Counted from the stretch's first letter, positions 23,775-32,545 are shown. The stretch: 64,000 nt of DNA from Catellatospora vulcania (GCF_009720385.1 NZ_WARX01000001.1:248001-312000); one strand, 5' to 3'. The notes: generated by a model not told the origin, from the sequence alone. A program made the numbers and translations.

Positions 23775-24592
23775 GACACGACACCTGGCTCGATGCCCTC
23801 GCCGGCGAGCTGCGCCGGCACGGGGTGGCCCCGGAGACGGCGGGCAACGTGCTCGCCGAGACCGCCGCCCACCTGTGGGAGAGCGGCGACGACCCGGTCC
23901 GGGCGTTCGGCCCGCCGCAGGCGTACGCGGCGACCGTCGCCGACAGCGTGCGCGCGGACCTGCCCCGGCGCGCGCAGGCGGGGCCGGTGCGGCTGGAAGT
24001 CGACGGGATCACCAAGCGCTACGGCCGCCGGACCGTGCTGCGGGAGGTGAGCCTGAGCGTGCGGGCGGGCGAGGTGGCCGCCGTGGTCGGCGCGAACGGG
24101 TCCGGCAAGAGCACGTTCCTCGGCATCTGCGCGGGGCTGGTCAGCCCCGACAGGGGCGAGGTGCGGGTGCACGGCAGCCTCGGCTACTGCCCGCAGGGCG
24201 GCGGCACCAGCGACTTCCTCGTGCCCGACGAGCACTTCGTGCTGGTCGGCGCGGGACGTGGGATGTCGCGGGCGGACGCCCGGGACACCGGCCGGGCGGG
24301 CGCTGCGGCGCTGGACTGGGATCCGCGCGACGGCACGCAGGCCCGCCATCTGTCCGGCGGCACCCGGCAGAAGCTCAACCTGGTCATGGCCGGTCTGGGG
24401 GACCCCGACGTGCTGCTGCTGGACGAGCCGTACCAGGGCTTCGACCAGGGCTCGTACCTCGACTTCTGGCAGCAGGTGCGGCGCTGGCGCGACTCGGGCA
24501 AGGCGATCGTGGTGGTGACCCACCTGCTGAACACCCGTGACGGCGTCGACATCGTGCTGGACCTGGGCAAGCGCAGGGAGGAGCGGGCATGA
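23771..24592 (+). CDS. ABC transporter ATPase with N-terminal HAAS-like domain
   Basis: The GTG start overlaps padR; the product has 273 residues. Residues 1-55 form a small helical domain (WLDALAGELRRHGV, then FGPPQAYA) resembling the HAAS/DUF1700 domain usually encoded separately next to PadR. The ATPase follows: Walker A GANGSGKST (107-115), Q-loop YCPQGG, signature LSGGTRQK, Walker B VLLLDEP and switch His in VTHLL. It energises the membrane protein at 24660. Confidence 0.9.
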   Translation: MRHDTWLDALAGELRRHGVAPETAGNVLAETAAHLWESGDDPVRAFGPPQAYAATVADSVRADLPRRAQAGPVRLEVDGITKRYGRRTVLREVSLSVRAGEVAAVVGANGSGKSTFLGICAGLVSPDRGEVRVHGSLGYCPQGGGTSDFLVPDEHFVLVGAGRGMSRADARDTGRAGAAALDWDPRDGTQARHLSGGTRQKLNLVMAGLGDPDVLLLDEPYQGFDQGSYLDFWQQVRRWRDSGKAIVVVTHLLNTRDGVDIVLDLGKRREERA

Positions 24593-24664
24593 GCGAGCTT
24601 GTCGAGCGAATCATGAGGCTCAGCGGACATGTCCGCGACGAGCGCAGCGAGGAGCGGGCATGAG
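24571..24664 (+). repeat. 71-bp duplicated coupling unit in ABC operon
   Basis: A 23-bp sequence ending GAGGAGCGGGCATGAG occurs at 24571-24593 and again at 24642-24664, with one mismatch, 71 bp apart. Both copies carry a Shine-Dalgarno (GGAGGAG or GAGGAG) and an ATGA stop-start overlap. The unit between them is an open 24-codon frame, so coupling is preserved. Confidence 0.8.
24589..24663 (+). CDS. 24-residue micro-ORF bridging the ABC genes
   Basis: ATG 24589 overlaps the ATPase stop (ATGA) and the TGA at 24661-24663 overlaps the permease ATG. The peptide begins MSELVERIMRL and is charged. It probably serves only to carry ribosomes across the inserted 71 bp, not as a functional peptide. The wording MSELVxERIM resembles a motif I recall between genes in other Micromonosporaceae (recollection, not checked). 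Confidence 0.45.
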   Translation: MSELVERIMRLSGHVRDERSEERA

Positions 24665-25352
24665 GAAGACGTTCACGGTTGCCGAGACGGCGCTGCGGGA
24701 GATCGCGCGGCGGCGCGGGGTGCTGGCCATCCTGGTGCTCTTCCCGCTGGCGTTCTACCTGTCCCGCCGTGACTCGCACCTGGGGCAGTCGATCCGCTTC
24801 GTGTGCCTGGGCCTGGGCTGGGCGCTGAGCACGGCGGCGCTGTTCGCGGGCAGCGCGGCACGGTCCATCGAACCCCGGCTGCGGCTGTCCGGCTATCGGG
24901 GGCATCACCTGTACCTGGGCCGGCTGGTGGCGCTGTGGACCGTCGGCCTGCTGCTGGCCGCCCCCTACTACGTGCTGATCCGCATCGACACCGACGGCGT
25001 CCGGTACGGCGCGATCGGGCTCATCATGGTGCTGACCGTGGCGGTCGCCGCCCCGTTCGGGCTGGCGCTCAGCGCGGCCCTGCCGCGGGAGCTGGAAGGC
25101 ATGCTGGTGCTGCTCATCATCGTGGGGCTGCAGATGATGATGGATCCGGCGGACTCGGCCTCGCGGCTGCTTCCGTTCTGGTTCAGCCGGGAGATAGGCA
25201 CCTACGCGGTGGACCACACCGACGGCGGCTACCTGACCCGCGGGCTGCTCCATGCGGTGGTGTGCCTGGCGGCGTTGCTGGCGGTGGTGGCGATCGCGTC
25301 CGGATACCGGCTGCGGCAGCGGTCACACCTGCGGTTCGTCGCCCGGCGCTGA
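24660..25352 (+). CDS. ABC transporter permease
   Basis: ATG 24660 gives 230 residues. Six hydrophobic segments are visible (near 18-35, 44-62, 82-105, 112-135, 142-160, 195-218), typical of ABC-2 type permeases with one six-helix domain. It shares its operon with the PadR regulator and the HAAS-ATPase. The export substrate is unknown; toxin, antibiotic or lipid are all possible. Confidence 0.85.
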   Translation: MRKTFTVAETALREIARRRGVLAILVLFPLAFYLSRRDSHLGQSIRFVCLGLGWALSTAALFAGSAARSIEPRLRLSGYRGHHLYLGRLVALWTVGLLLAAPYYVLIRIDTDGVRYGAIGLIMVLTVAVAAPFGLALSAALPRELEGMLVLLIIVGLQMMMDPADSASRLLPFWFSREIGTYAVDHTDGGYLTRGLLHAVVCLAALLAVVAIASGYRLRQRSHLRFVARR

Positions 25353-25453
25353 AGCGGCCGCGGAGTCCGTCGCGGGTGGAGCGAGCGAGGTCACACCGTG
25401 CCCACGGCGTAAGTTGGAGCTGAAATCCCGATAAAGATCTTCAGCTGGGGGCT

Positions 25454-26242
25454 GTGGTGCGCATCGCACGCTTTGTTCATCCGGGTGGTATGTCGTTCGG
25501 GGTGGTGGAGGGCGATCCGGAGGCCGGCGCCCAGGCGCTGACCGTACGCGCGATCAACGGCCACCCCTTCGGTGACCTCGATCTCACCGAGCAGCGCTAC
25601 GCGCTGGCCGACGTACGCCTGCTGTCCCCGATCCTGCCCAGCAAGGTGATCGGGGTCGGGCGCAACTACGCCGACCACGCCGCCGAGCACCAGGCGGAGG
25701 TGCCCAAGGAGCCGCTGCTGTTCCTCAAGCCGTCCACATCGGTGATCGGGCCGCACGACATCATCCGGCTGCCCGAGCAGTCGCACCAGGTCGAGCACGA
25801 GGCCGAGCTGGCCGTGGTGATCGGCGCCACCGGCGCCCGCCGGGTGGACCGGGCCGGGGCCGAGAAGGCGATCTTCGGGTACACCATCGCCAACGACGTC
25901 ACCGCTCGAGACCTGCAGAAGAGCGACGGCCAGTGGACCCGGGCCAAGGGATTCGACTCGTTCTGCCCGCTCGGCCCGTGGATCGACACCGCCGTCGACG
26001 TCTCCGACGCCGAGGTGCGCTGCGAGGTCAACGAGGAGGTGCGCCAGCTCGGCCGCACCTCGCAGATGGTCTTCGACGTGCCGACGCTGGTGTCGTACGT
26101 GTCCCACGTCATGACGCTGCTGCCCGGCGACGTCATCCTCACCGGCACGCCCGCCGGGGTGTCGCCCCTGGTGGCGAAGGACGTGGTGGCCGTGCGGATC
26201 CAGGGTCTGGGGGAGCTGCGAAACCCCGTCGCCGCGCGATAG
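25454..26242 (+). CDS. Fumarylacetoacetate hydrolase (FAH) family enzyme
   Basis: Adjacent GTG codons at 25454 and 25457 are both possible starts; the product has 261-262 residues. Motifs: KVIGVGRNYADHAAEH, PLLFLKPSTSVIGP, VEHEAELAVVIG (metal Glu residues), YTIANDVTARDLQ, KGFDSFCPLGPW and TGTPAGVSPL. This is the single-domain FAH type acting on 2-hydroxyhepta-2,4-diene-1,7-dioate, acylpyruvates or oxaloacetate. Its location upstream of glutamyl/glutaminyl tRNA genes is common in actinobacteria near gltX (recollection). Confidence 0.92.
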   Translation: MVRIARFVHPGGMSFGVVEGDPEAGAQALTVRAINGHPFGDLDLTEQRYALADVRLLSPILPSKVIGVGRNYADHAAEHQAEVPKEPLLFLKPSTSVIGPHDIIRLPEQSHQVEHEAELAVVIGATGARRVDRAGAEKAIFGYTIANDVTARDLQKSDGQWTRAKGFDSFCPLGPWIDTAVDVSDAEVRCEVNEEVRQLGRTSQMVFDVPTLVSYVSHVMTLLPGDVILTGTPAGVSPLVAKDVVAVRIQGLGELRNPVAAR

Positions 26243-26251
26243 GGATACCGA

Positions 26252-26281
26252 TTTGGCGCTGCCGGGGAGGTCAGGTAAAGT
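26252..26281 (+). promoter_or_regulatory. Candidate tRNA-Gln promoter
   Basis: TTTGGC (26252-26257), an 18-bp spacer and TAAAGT (26276-26281) precede tRNA-Gln by 28 bp. The same TAAAGT box recurs at 26435-26440, upstream of tRNA-Glu. Assignment is by resemblance to sigma-70-type promoters. Confidence 0.45.
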
Positions 26282-26309
26282 TCATCCCCGGCAGCGGAAA
26301 CGGTGCCAA

Positions 26310-26381
26310 TGGGGTATGGGGTAATTGGCAGCCCAACTGATTCTGGTTCAGTTAGTCTAGGTTCGAGTCCTGGTACCCCAG
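26310..26381 (+). tRNA. tRNA-Gln (anticodon CUG)
   Basis: A 72-nt cloverleaf: acceptor TGGGGTA pairs with TACCCCA, discriminator G at 26381. The anticodon arm AACTGATTCTGGTTCAGTT places CTG in the loop, and the T arm contains GGTTCGAGTCC. CCA is not encoded. It reads CAG, the dominant Gln codon at this GC content. Confidence 0.95.
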
Positions 26382-26514
26382 CAACCAAGCAAGATCGGGC
26401 AGCTGCCTGATTCGCGCGAGGGTGCTGGACCTGCTAAAGTTCAGCGGGCCGCCGAGCTGAGTGATCAGCAAGGCGGTCGAAAACTGAAGAAGATGTTCTC
26501 CGGAACATCGACCT

Positions 26515-26587
26515 GGCCCCGTCGTCTAGCGGCCTAGGACGCCGCCCTCTCAAGGCGGTAGCGAGGGTTCGAATCCCTTCGGGGCTA
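26515..26587 (+). tRNA. tRNA-Glu (anticodon CUC)
   Basis: Acceptor GGCCCCG pairs with CGGGGCT, with a G-U closing pair, and discriminator A at 26587. The anticodon arm CCGCCCTCTCAAGGCGG places CTC in the loop; the T arm contains GGTTCGAATCC. CCA is encoded at 26588-26590. It reads GAG. Confidence 0.95.
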
Positions 26588-26597
26588 CCAGGTTTTC

Positions 26598-26631
26598 AAG
26601 AAGCTCACGAGCCAGGCTCGTGGGCTTCTTT
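26598..26631 (+). terminator. Rho-independent-type terminator of the tRNA pair
   Basis: AAGAAGCTCACGAGC (26598-26612), loop CAG, then GCTCGTGGGCTTCTT (26616-26630) form a 15-bp stem with one G-U pair, followed by a short T run. It starts 8 bp after the encoded CCA. Confidence 0.85.
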
Positions 26632-26689
26632 CGTTGTGCCGACGATCCGGGGCAGCGGCGGTTGCGCAGGTCAGGTACCGTCCGCGTCC

Positions 26690-26887
26690 ATGAAGTTCCT
26701 GCTCTTTGCCGGTGCACTGCTGGCGTTCATCCTGGTGCTGGCGTTCATCGCGGACCGCCGCGGAAAACGGCACGGCCACGTCAACCCGCCGCGGGACTAC
26801 TACGACGGCAACCCGATGATCCATGCCGCGCGCGAAGTCGACAGCCCTCACACGACCGGCGGCGCCATGGGCGGCGGCGGGGTGTAG
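26690..26887 (+). CDS. Small single-pass membrane protein
   Basis: ATG 26690 gives 65 residues. One N-terminal helix (about 2-20, KFLLFAGALLAFILVLAFI) is followed by a basic stretch ADRRGKRHGH and a Pro/Gly-rich tail. Orientation is likely N-out, C-in by the positive-inside rule. I do not recognise the family. The frame has clear codon bias, which supports it as coding. Confidence 0.65.
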   Translation: MKFLLFAGALLAFILVLAFIADRRGKRHGHVNPPRDYYDGNPMIHAAREVDSPHTTGGAMGGGGV

Positions 26888-26948
26888 CCGTGCGAGGGGG
26901 CTGCCGGCACTGCCGTCAAGCCGCGTCAACGCCGTCGGCGAGCGCAGA

Positions 26949-26990
26949 GACGCGGAACGCCGGCCACGACCGTGGCCGGCGTTCCGCGTC
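26949..26990. terminator. 42-nt perfect palindrome, bidirectional terminator
   Basis: A 20-bp perfect stem (26949-26968 with 26971-26990; core AACGCCGGCCACG) has a two-base AC loop, so in RNA it would form a slightly shorter helix with a larger loop. It lies between convergent genes, 12 bp past the DUF3352 stop. There are no T tracts. Confidence 0.75.
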
Positions 26991-27002
26991 TGAGCCAGTC
27001 CG

Positions 27003-28808
27003 TCAGCTCATGACCAGGCGGAGCACGCCGGTCTGGTCGCCGTTGTCGACGCCCTGCAGCAGCACCAGCGCCTGGAACGGCGTCTTGGCCCGCTCAGCGG
27101 GCGGCAGCAGCTCCGCCAGGTTGACGTAGACCGCGACGTCGGTGCCCGCCGGAGCGTCCGCCACGGCGTGCTGGAAGGCCGTCTGGCCCGCCAGCGTGCC
27201 GGAGCCGGCGGTGTAGCCGCTGCTGGTGGCGGTGACGACGGTGCCTTCGGCCGTGGCGGTCAGGCCGGACGAGCCCATACCGGAGAGCATCTCCACGAGC
27301 TTGCCCGCCGCCGCGGCGTCGAGCGCCTCCGCGACGATCCGGACCGCGGGGTCCTGCTGCGCCTTCGTGCGCACCGCGACGCTGAGCACCGCCCCGTCGA
27401 GCGCGGGCAGCGCCGCGAACGGGCCCGCACCGCCCAGTGGGCCGTCGCCGATGTCGCCCATGGCGTCCGCAGGCAGGCCCAGCAGCTTCTCCACCCGCTT
27501 GCGCTCGGCCGGGGTGAGCTTGTCGAAGCCCTTGTCCAGCAGGGCGTCCAGCTCCGCCTCCTCGGCCGGGGTCAGTTCGGGGCTCTCCGGGATCACGGGT
27601 GTGTCGACCACCCCTGTCGGCACGGGCTCGTCGAGCGCGTCGAGGTCGACCTCGTCCCCGATCCCGGACGTCATCCCGCCCATGGCCATGGCCATCAGCA
27701 GGCCGTACGGGGAGCCGAGCGCGCCGGCACTCGCGGACAGGTCGCGGGGCAGCTGCGCCACGACACCGACGTGGGTGTCCGCGGGCAGCGCGCCGAGCCG
27801 GGCCACCGCGTCGCGCAGGCCCGACGGAGTCGCCTTCGCGCCGAAGGTGCGGTACCGGGCCTCGACGCCGTGGTCGGTGGCCCGGACTCCGGCGATGAAG
27901 CGGCCCTGCTCGGCCGGTGAGGTCTCGGCCGAGGTCAGGCCCATCATCTCCTTCTCCTCGGCGGTCATGCCGACCTGGATCATCGAGGTGACGGCGTCGC
28001 CGTAGCGGGCGAGATCGGCCCAGATCACGGCGAGCTGGTCGCCCTGCAGCCAGGCCCGGTCCGCGGAGAAGGAGGCTGCGGTCGCCAGCGGGGCCCGCTC
28101 CGCCTCGGCGAAGGCCTTCTCAGCCGCCTGCTGGCCGTTCTTGGCGCCGACGGCGATCAGGGCCACCCCGTCCCGGACCACGAAGCCCAGGCTGGCGTCC
28201 TTGAGCCCGGCGCGCACCCGGCCCAGCCCGGCCTCGGCGTCGCCGGAGTCGGTGCTGCTCGCCGTGATGAGGGCGTACCCGTCCTCGCCGTCGAGCCAGA
28301 AGCTGACCGCGACCCGGCGGCCGAGCCAGCTCAGCAGGTCCCGGTCGACGTCCACGCCGTCCAGCCCGAGGCGGTGCAGCAGGTCGCCCATCGCCTTGTC
28401 GCGCTGCTCCTCGGTGTCGCCACCGGTGGACTGCGGCGTCTTCGCGCCCAGCTTCAGCAGCTTCAGCTGCTGCTCCAGGCCGACTTCCAGGTCGATCGAG
28501 GCGAACGCGACGACCGAGGCCGGGGTGAACTCCTCAGCCTTGCGGCCGTCGGCGAAGGCGAAACGGTAGACGGCGTACGCGCCGACGCCGAGCAGCAGCA
28601 CCACCGCCACGGCGGCGGCGATGAGCACGGGCATCCGGCGGGGCCGGGCTGGGGCGTCGATTGCGGGGACGGATCCGTCCCGGTCGAGCGTGATCACGGC
28701 GGCCGTGCCGGGCTCGGCCGGGGGGGCGGGGTCCGTCGGCTCGGTGGGCGGCACGGATGCAGAGGCGCCGGTGGACGAGTCGTCCACCGGCGCCAAGGGG
28801 TCTGCCAT
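27003..28808 (-). CDS. DUF3352 membrane-anchored protein
   Basis: The 601-residue product has a Pro/Thr/Ala-rich cytoplasmic tail (1-55), one transmembrane helix (about 60-82, VLIAAAVAVVLLLGVGAYAVY) and a large exported domain. VVAFASIDLEVGLEQQ starts the DUF3352 region, which shows internal duplication (AWLQGDQLAVIWADL and GTDVAVYVNLAELLP). An Asp/Glu/Pro segment near 390-440 is low complexity. Function unknown; members occur across actinobacteria. Confidence 0.88.
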   Translation of the reverse strand: MADPLAPVDDSSTGASASVPPTEPTDPAPPAEPGTAAVITLDRDGSVPAIDAPARPRRMPVLIAAAVAVVLLLGVGAYAVYRFAFADGRKAEEFTPASVVAFASIDLEVGLEQQLKLLKLGAKTPQSTGGDTEEQRDKAMGDLLHRLGLDGVDVDRDLLSWLGRRVAVSFWLDGEDGYALITASSTDSGDAEAGLGRVRAGLKDASLGFVVRDGVALIAVGAKNGQQAAEKAFAEAERAPLATAASFSADRAWLQGDQLAVIWADLARYGDAVTSMIQVGMTAEEKEMMGLTSAETSPAEQGRFIAGVRATDHGVEARYRTFGAKATPSGLRDAVARLGALPADTHVGVVAQLPRDLSASAGALGSPYGLLMAMAMGGMTSGIGDEVDLDALDEPVPTGVVDTPVIPESPELTPAEEAELDALLDKGFDKLTPAERKRVEKLLGLPADAMGDIGDGPLGGAGPFAALPALDGAVLSVAVRTKAQQDPAVRIVAEALDAAAAGKLVEMLSGMGSSGLTATAEGTVVTATSSGYTAGSGTLAGQTAFQHAVADAPAGTDVAVYVNLAELLPPAERAKTPFQALVLLQGVDNGDQTGVLRLVMS

Positions 28809-28890
28809 GGAGGGTTCCTTTCCCCGTTGAAGATCGCGCTCAGGTTAGAGGCCCTGGTCAACGACGATCATCGGAGTGTGGATCCCCCTT

Positions 28891-29577
28891 TCAGAGTCCG
28901 GAGAGCCGCTGCCCGGCGCGTACCACGGCCATCGCGTGCCGGTCGCCGGGGCGGCGGCCGAGACGCTCTATCGGGCCCGAGACGCTGATCGCGGCGATGA
29001 CGCGGCCGGTGCGGTCGCGCACGGGGGCGCTGACCGAGGCCACCCCGGCCTCGCGCTCGGCCACCGACTGGGCCCAGCCGCGGCGGCGCACCTCGGCCAG
29101 CGTGCGGCCGGTGAACTTGCAGCGGGGGAGCAGGGGCATGACCGCCTCGGGGGGTTCCCAGGCGAGCAGGATCTGGGCCGCCGACCCGGCCGTCATCGGC
29201 AGGATCGCGCCGACCGGCACGGTGTCGCGCAGGCCGCTGGCCCGCTCGGCGGCGGCGACGCAGAGCCGTTCGTCGGCCCTGCGCAGGTAAAGTTGTGCGC
29301 TCTCGCCGGTGGCGTCCCGCAGTGCGGACAGCAGCGGCTCTGCGGCTGTCAGCAGGACGTCGGGGGCGGCGTTCGCTAGCTCTCCGAGGCGGGGACCGGG
29401 ACGCCAGCGTCCCTGCGTGTCCCGTACCAGCATCCGATGAATCTCCAGCGCCTGCGCCAGCCGGTGCGCCGTTGCTCTCGGCAGCTTGGTGCGATCGACG
29501 AGTTCGGCGAGGCTGGCGCCGTCGACACACGCGGCAAGGATCACTACCGCCTTGTCAAGGACGCCCACGCCAGACAT
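28891..29577 (-). CDS. ndgR: IclR-family regulator, NdgR/AreB type
   Basis: ATG 29577 gives 228 residues; a longer open frame antisense to leuC was rejected. [13 protein letters not shown] at the N-terminus matches Streptomyces NdgR. The winged helix (about 20-65) contains [23 protein letters not shown]; the IclR effector domain follows, ending [10 protein letters not shown]. NdgR/AreB regulates leuCD and amino-acid metabolism and is divergent from leuC in Streptomyces; here too, with 66 bp between starts. No Shine-Dalgarno is evident and the message may have a very short leader. Confidence 0.92.
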   Translation of the reverse strand: MSGVGVLDKAVVILAACVDGASLAELVDRTKLPRATAHRLAQALEIHRMLVRDTQGRWRPGPRLGELANAAPDVLLTAAEPLLSALRDATGESAQLYLRRADERLCVAAAERASGLRDTVPVGAILPMTAGSAAQILLAWEPPEAVMPLLPRCKFTGRTLAEVRRRGWAQSVAEREAGVASVSAPVRDRTGRVIAAISVSGPIERLGRRPGDRHAMAVVRAGQRLSGL

Positions 29578-29578
29578 A

Positions 29579-29591
29579 CTGTGTCCCACAG
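29579..29591. promoter_or_regulatory. Candidate NdgR operator CTGTG-TCC-CACAG
   Basis: A perfect inverted repeat with 5-bp arms and a 3-bp centre lies one base upstream of the ndgR ATG and 52 bp before the leuC start. The position suits autorepression and control of leuCD. Binding is inferred from position and symmetry only. Confidence 0.5.
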
Positions 29592-29643
29592 ACCGAAACA
29601 TACCTCCCAAGATGCGGGATGTCCAGATGGTGGGAGCAACCCA

Positions 29644-31056
29644 GTGAGCAGGACCCTTGCCCAGAAGGTCTGGGACGCACACGTGGTACGCCGAGCTGAC
29701 GGTGAACCGGACCTCCTCTATATCGATCTTCATCTGCTGCATGAGGTGACCAGCCCGCAGGCCTTCGACGGCCTCCGGCTGGCCGGGCGCAAGGTCCGCC
29801 GGACCGATCTCACGATCGCGACCGAGGACCACAACACGCCCACCGACAACCTGCTGACGATCGCCGACCCGGTGTCGCGTACGCAGATCGAGACACTGCG
29901 CGGAAACTGCGCCGAATTCGGCGTGAAACTGCATCCGCTCGGCGATCCGCAGCAGGGCGTCGTCCACGTCATGGGCCCGCAGCAGGGCCTGACCCAGCCG
30001 GGCATGACGATCGTCTGCGGCGACTCGCACACCTCGACGCACGGCGCTTTCGGCGCGCTGGCCTTCGGCATCGGCACCTCCGAGGTGGAGCACGTGCTGG
30101 CGACGCAGACGCTGCCGCAGGCGCTGCCCAAGCAGATGGCGGTCACCGTCACCGGCGAGCTGCCCCCGGGCGTCTCGGCCAAGGACCTGATCCTGGCCCT
30201 GATCACCCAGGAGGGCACCGGCGGTGGTCGGGGCTACGTGGTGGAGTACCGCGGCCCCGCCATCGAGAAGCTGAGCATGGAGGGGCGGATGACCGTCTCC
30301 AACATGTCCATCGAGTGGGGCGCCAAGGCCGGCCTGATCGCGCCGGACGAGACCACGTTCGCCTGGCTGAAGGGCCGCAACTTCGCGCCCAAGGGCTCCG
30401 ACTGGGACGACGCGGTGGCCTACTGGCGGACCCTGCCCACCGACGCCGACGCGGTGTTCGACAAGGAGGTGTTCCTCGACGCGAGCGCGCTGACGCCGTT
30501 CGTCACCTGGGGCACCAACCCTGGCCAGGGCGCCTCGCTGGACGCGGTGATCCCCGATCCCGAGTCGTTCGCGTCCGAGTCGGAGCGTGCGGCGGCCCGC
30601 CGCGCCGTGGAGTACATGGACCTCACCCCGGGCACGCCGCTGCGCGACCTGGCTGTGGACGTGGTCTTCGTCGGCTCCTGCACCAACGGGCGGCTGGAGG
30701 ACCTGCGCACCGCAGCGGACGTGCTGCGTGGCCGCAAGGTGGCCGACGGCGTGCGGATGCTGGTGGTGCCGGGTTCGGCCGCGGTGCGCGCGCAGGCCGA
30801 GGAGGAGGGCCTGCACGAGGTCTTCACCGAGGCGGGCGCCGAGTGGCGCTTCGCGGGCTGCTCGATGTGCCTGGGCATGAACCCGGACACCCTCAAGCCG
30901 GGCCAGCGCTCGGCGTCGACGTCCAACCGCAACTTCGAGGGGCGGCAGGGCAAGGGCGGCCGTACCCACCTGGTGTCCCCGGCGGTGGCCGCGGCGACCG
31001 CCGTGACCGGCCACCTGTCCGCTCCCGCCGACCTGTACGCCGTCGGCGCCCGCTGA
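29644..31056 (+). CDS. leuC: 3-isopropylmalate dehydratase large subunit
   Basis: GTG 29644, seven bases after GGGAG, gives 470 residues, the usual LeuC size. Aconitase-type motifs: [47 protein letters not shown] (first cluster Cys) and [11 protein letters not shown] (the other two Cys of the [4Fe-4S] cluster). With LeuD it isomerises 2-isopropylmalate to 3-isopropylmalate in leucine synthesis. Confidence 0.97.
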   Translation: MSRTLAQKVWDAHVVRRADGEPDLLYIDLHLLHEVTSPQAFDGLRLAGRKVRRTDLTIATEDHNTPTDNLLTIADPVSRTQIETLRGNCAEFGVKLHPLGDPQQGVVHVMGPQQGLTQPGMTIVCGDSHTSTHGAFGALAFGIGTSEVEHVLATQTLPQALPKQMAVTVTGELPPGVSAKDLILALITQEGTGGGRGYVVEYRGPAIEKLSMEGRMTVSNMSIEWGAKAGLIAPDETTFAWLKGRNFAPKGSDWDDAVAYWRTLPTDADAVFDKEVFLDASALTPFVTWGTNPGQGASLDAVIPDPESFASESERAAARRAVEYMDLTPGTPLRDLAVDVVFVGSCTNGRLEDLRTAADVLRGRKVADGVRMLVVPGSAAVRAQAEEEGLHEVFTEAGAEWRFAGCSMCLGMNPDTLKPGQRSASTSNRNFEGRQGKGGRTHLVSPAVAAATAVTGHLSAPADLYAVGAR

Positions 31057-31072
31057 ACCGAGGTAGATCGAA

Positions 31073-31660
31073 ATGGAGAAGTTCACCGTTCACACGGGCA
31101 CCGCGGTGCCGCTGCGGCGTTCCAACGTGGACACCGACCAGATCATCCCGGCGGTGTACCTCAAGCGGGTAACCCGCACGGGGTTCGAGGACGGCCTGTT
31201 CAGCGCCTGGCGTGAGGACCCGTCCTTCGTGCTGAACAACCCGGTCTACGACGGGGCCAGCGTGCTGCTCGCCGGCCCGGAGTTCGGCACCGGATCCTCG
31301 CGGGAGCACGCGGTCTGGGCCCTCAACGATTACGGCTTCCGGGTGGTCATCTCCCCCCGGTACGGCGACATCTTCCGGGGCAACTCGCTCAAGCAGGGTC
31401 TGCTGACGGTCGAGCTGCCGCAGGCGGCCGTGGAGACGTTGTGGGACCTCGTGGAGGCCGACCCGGCCACCGCGATCGAGGTCGACCTGGTCGCCCGCGA
31501 GGTGCGCGCCGGGGGTCAGAGCTGGGCTTTCGACCTCGACGACTTCCTGCGCTGGCGGCTGATGGAAGGCTTGGACGACATCGGTTTGACGCTTCGCCAC
31601 GAAGAGGCGATCACCGCGTTCGAGGGCCATCGCCCGGCTTTCGGAGTACTTGTCGGATAG
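31073..31660 (+). CDS. leuD: 3-isopropylmalate dehydratase small subunit
   Basis: 195 residues, ATG 31073, 16 bp after leuC in the same operon. The swivel-domain motifs are [17 protein letters not shown] and [13 protein letters not shown], followed by [18 protein letters not shown]. It completes the heterodimeric isomerase. A strong terminator follows 24 bp downstream. Confidence 0.97.
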   Translation: MEKFTVHTGTAVPLRRSNVDTDQIIPAVYLKRVTRTGFEDGLFSAWREDPSFVLNNPVYDGASVLLAGPEFGTGSSREHAVWALNDYGFRVVISPRYGDIFRGNSLKQGLLTVELPQAAVETLWDLVEADPATAIEVDLVAREVRAGGQSWAFDLDDFLRWRLMEGLDDIGLTLRHEEAITAFEGHRPAFGVLVG

Positions 31661-31683
31661 GTGCTGAACCACGACAGCAACGT

Positions 31684-31722
31684 AATTGCCCCCGTCCTGT
31701 TATCAGGATGGGGGCAATTTTC
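31684..31722 (+). terminator. Rho-independent terminator of leuCD
   Basis: AATTGCCCCCGTCCTG (31684-31699), loop TTAT, and the perfect complement (31704-31719) make a 16-bp stem followed by TTTTCTTT. This is one of the clearest U-tract terminators in the window. Confidence 0.92.
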
Positions 31723-31755
31723 TTTGCGACACATAGGTGGTTTTTAACCCTCCTG

Positions 31756-31785
31756 TTGGCATATTGCTGACGTTGGGCCTAATGT
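31756..31785 (+). promoter_or_regulatory. Promoter of the HU gene
   Basis: TTGGCA (31756-31761), 18-bp spacer, TAATGT (31780-31785): close to the sigma-70-type consensus. Initiation would fall near 31792, giving a leader of about 44 nt before the GGGAGG Shine-Dalgarno and GTG 31836. A strong promoter fits an abundant nucleoid protein. Confidence 0.6.
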
Positions 31786-31835
31786 GCGCACAGAATGACT
31801 GTTATGAGTCCAGTAGCACCATACGGGAGGAATCC

Positions 31836-32462
31836 GTGAACAAGACTGAGCTGATCGACGCGATCGCCGCTCACCCGACCGTGGTCGACAAGAAGACCGC
31901 CGCGGCCGTGCTGGAGGCCACGCTCACCGAGATCCAGAACGCGGTCACCAAGGGCGACAAGGTTTCGCTGACCGGCTTCGGTGTCTTCGAGAAGCGGGCC
32001 CGGGCCGCTCGCATGGCGCGCAACCCGCGCACCGGCGAGGCGGTCAAGGTGAAGAAGACGTCGGTGCCGGCCTTCCGGCCCGGCGCGGGCTTCAAGGACA
32101 CGGTGGCGGTCGGCAAGGTCGCCGCCCCGGCGAAGAAGGCGACGAAGTCCGCCGCCAAGAAGACCGCCGGCGCCAGCACCCGCCCGGCCGCGAGCAAGGC
32201 CACCGCCGCCTCGAAGACGGCCCCGGCCAAGAAGACCGCGACCAAGAGCACCGCGACCAAGAGCACCGCCAAGGCCACCACTGCCAAGGCCACCGCGGCG
32301 AAGGCGACCGCGGTCAAGGCCACCGCCAAGAAGACCGCGGCGGCGAAGACGGCTCCGGCCAAGAAGACCGTGACCGCGAAGGCGACGCCTGCGGCGAAGA
32401 AGACGACCGCCAAGGCGACCACGGCCAAGAAGGCCCCCGCCAAGAAGGCCGCCAAACGCTGA
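31836..32462 (+). CDS. hupB: HU-family nucleoid protein with histone H1-like Lys-rich tail
   Basis: GTG 31836 after GGGAGG gives 208 residues. Residues 1-92 are a complete HU domain ([40 protein letters not shown]; arm [20 protein letters not shown]). Residues 93-208 are Lys/Ala/Thr repeats ([19 protein letters not shown]) like M. tuberculosis HupB and Streptomyces HupS. It binds and compacts DNA. The location downstream of leuCD is conserved in mycobacteria. It resembles in composition the stand-alone H1-like gene at 7634. Confidence 0.97.
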   Translation: MNKTELIDAIAAHPTVVDKKTAAAVLEATLTEIQNAVTKGDKVSLTGFGVFEKRARAARMARNPRTGEAVKVKKTSVPAFRPGAGFKDTVAVGKVAAPAKKATKSAAKKTAGASTRPAASKATAASKTAPAKKTATKSTATKSTAKATTAKATAAKATAVKATAKKTAAAKTAPAKKTVTAKATPAAKKTTAKATTAKKAPAKKAAKR

Positions 32463-32493
32463 CCGGTCCCGTTATCCCTTCCTGAATAAAGCC

Positions 32494-32527
32494 GCGCCCA
32501 CGCCGATCTGAGACAAGGCGTGGGCGC
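32494..32527. terminator. Hairpin between convergent hupB and tetR genes
   Basis: GCGCCCACGCC (32494-32504) pairs perfectly with GGCGTGGGCGC (32517-32527), loop 12 bases. The placement suits bidirectional termination. Confidence 0.75.
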
Positions 32528-32545
32528 AGCTCTGTGCGAACCTGG

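Noticed and set aside
24604-24664. IS element or MITE in the ABC operon
   Set aside because: No inverted ends or target duplications; direct repeat and coding continuity fit a coupling duplication better.
28891-31086. A 731-codon minus-strand frame containing ndgR
   Set aside because: Only the last 228 codons are IclR-like; the rest is antisense to leuC.
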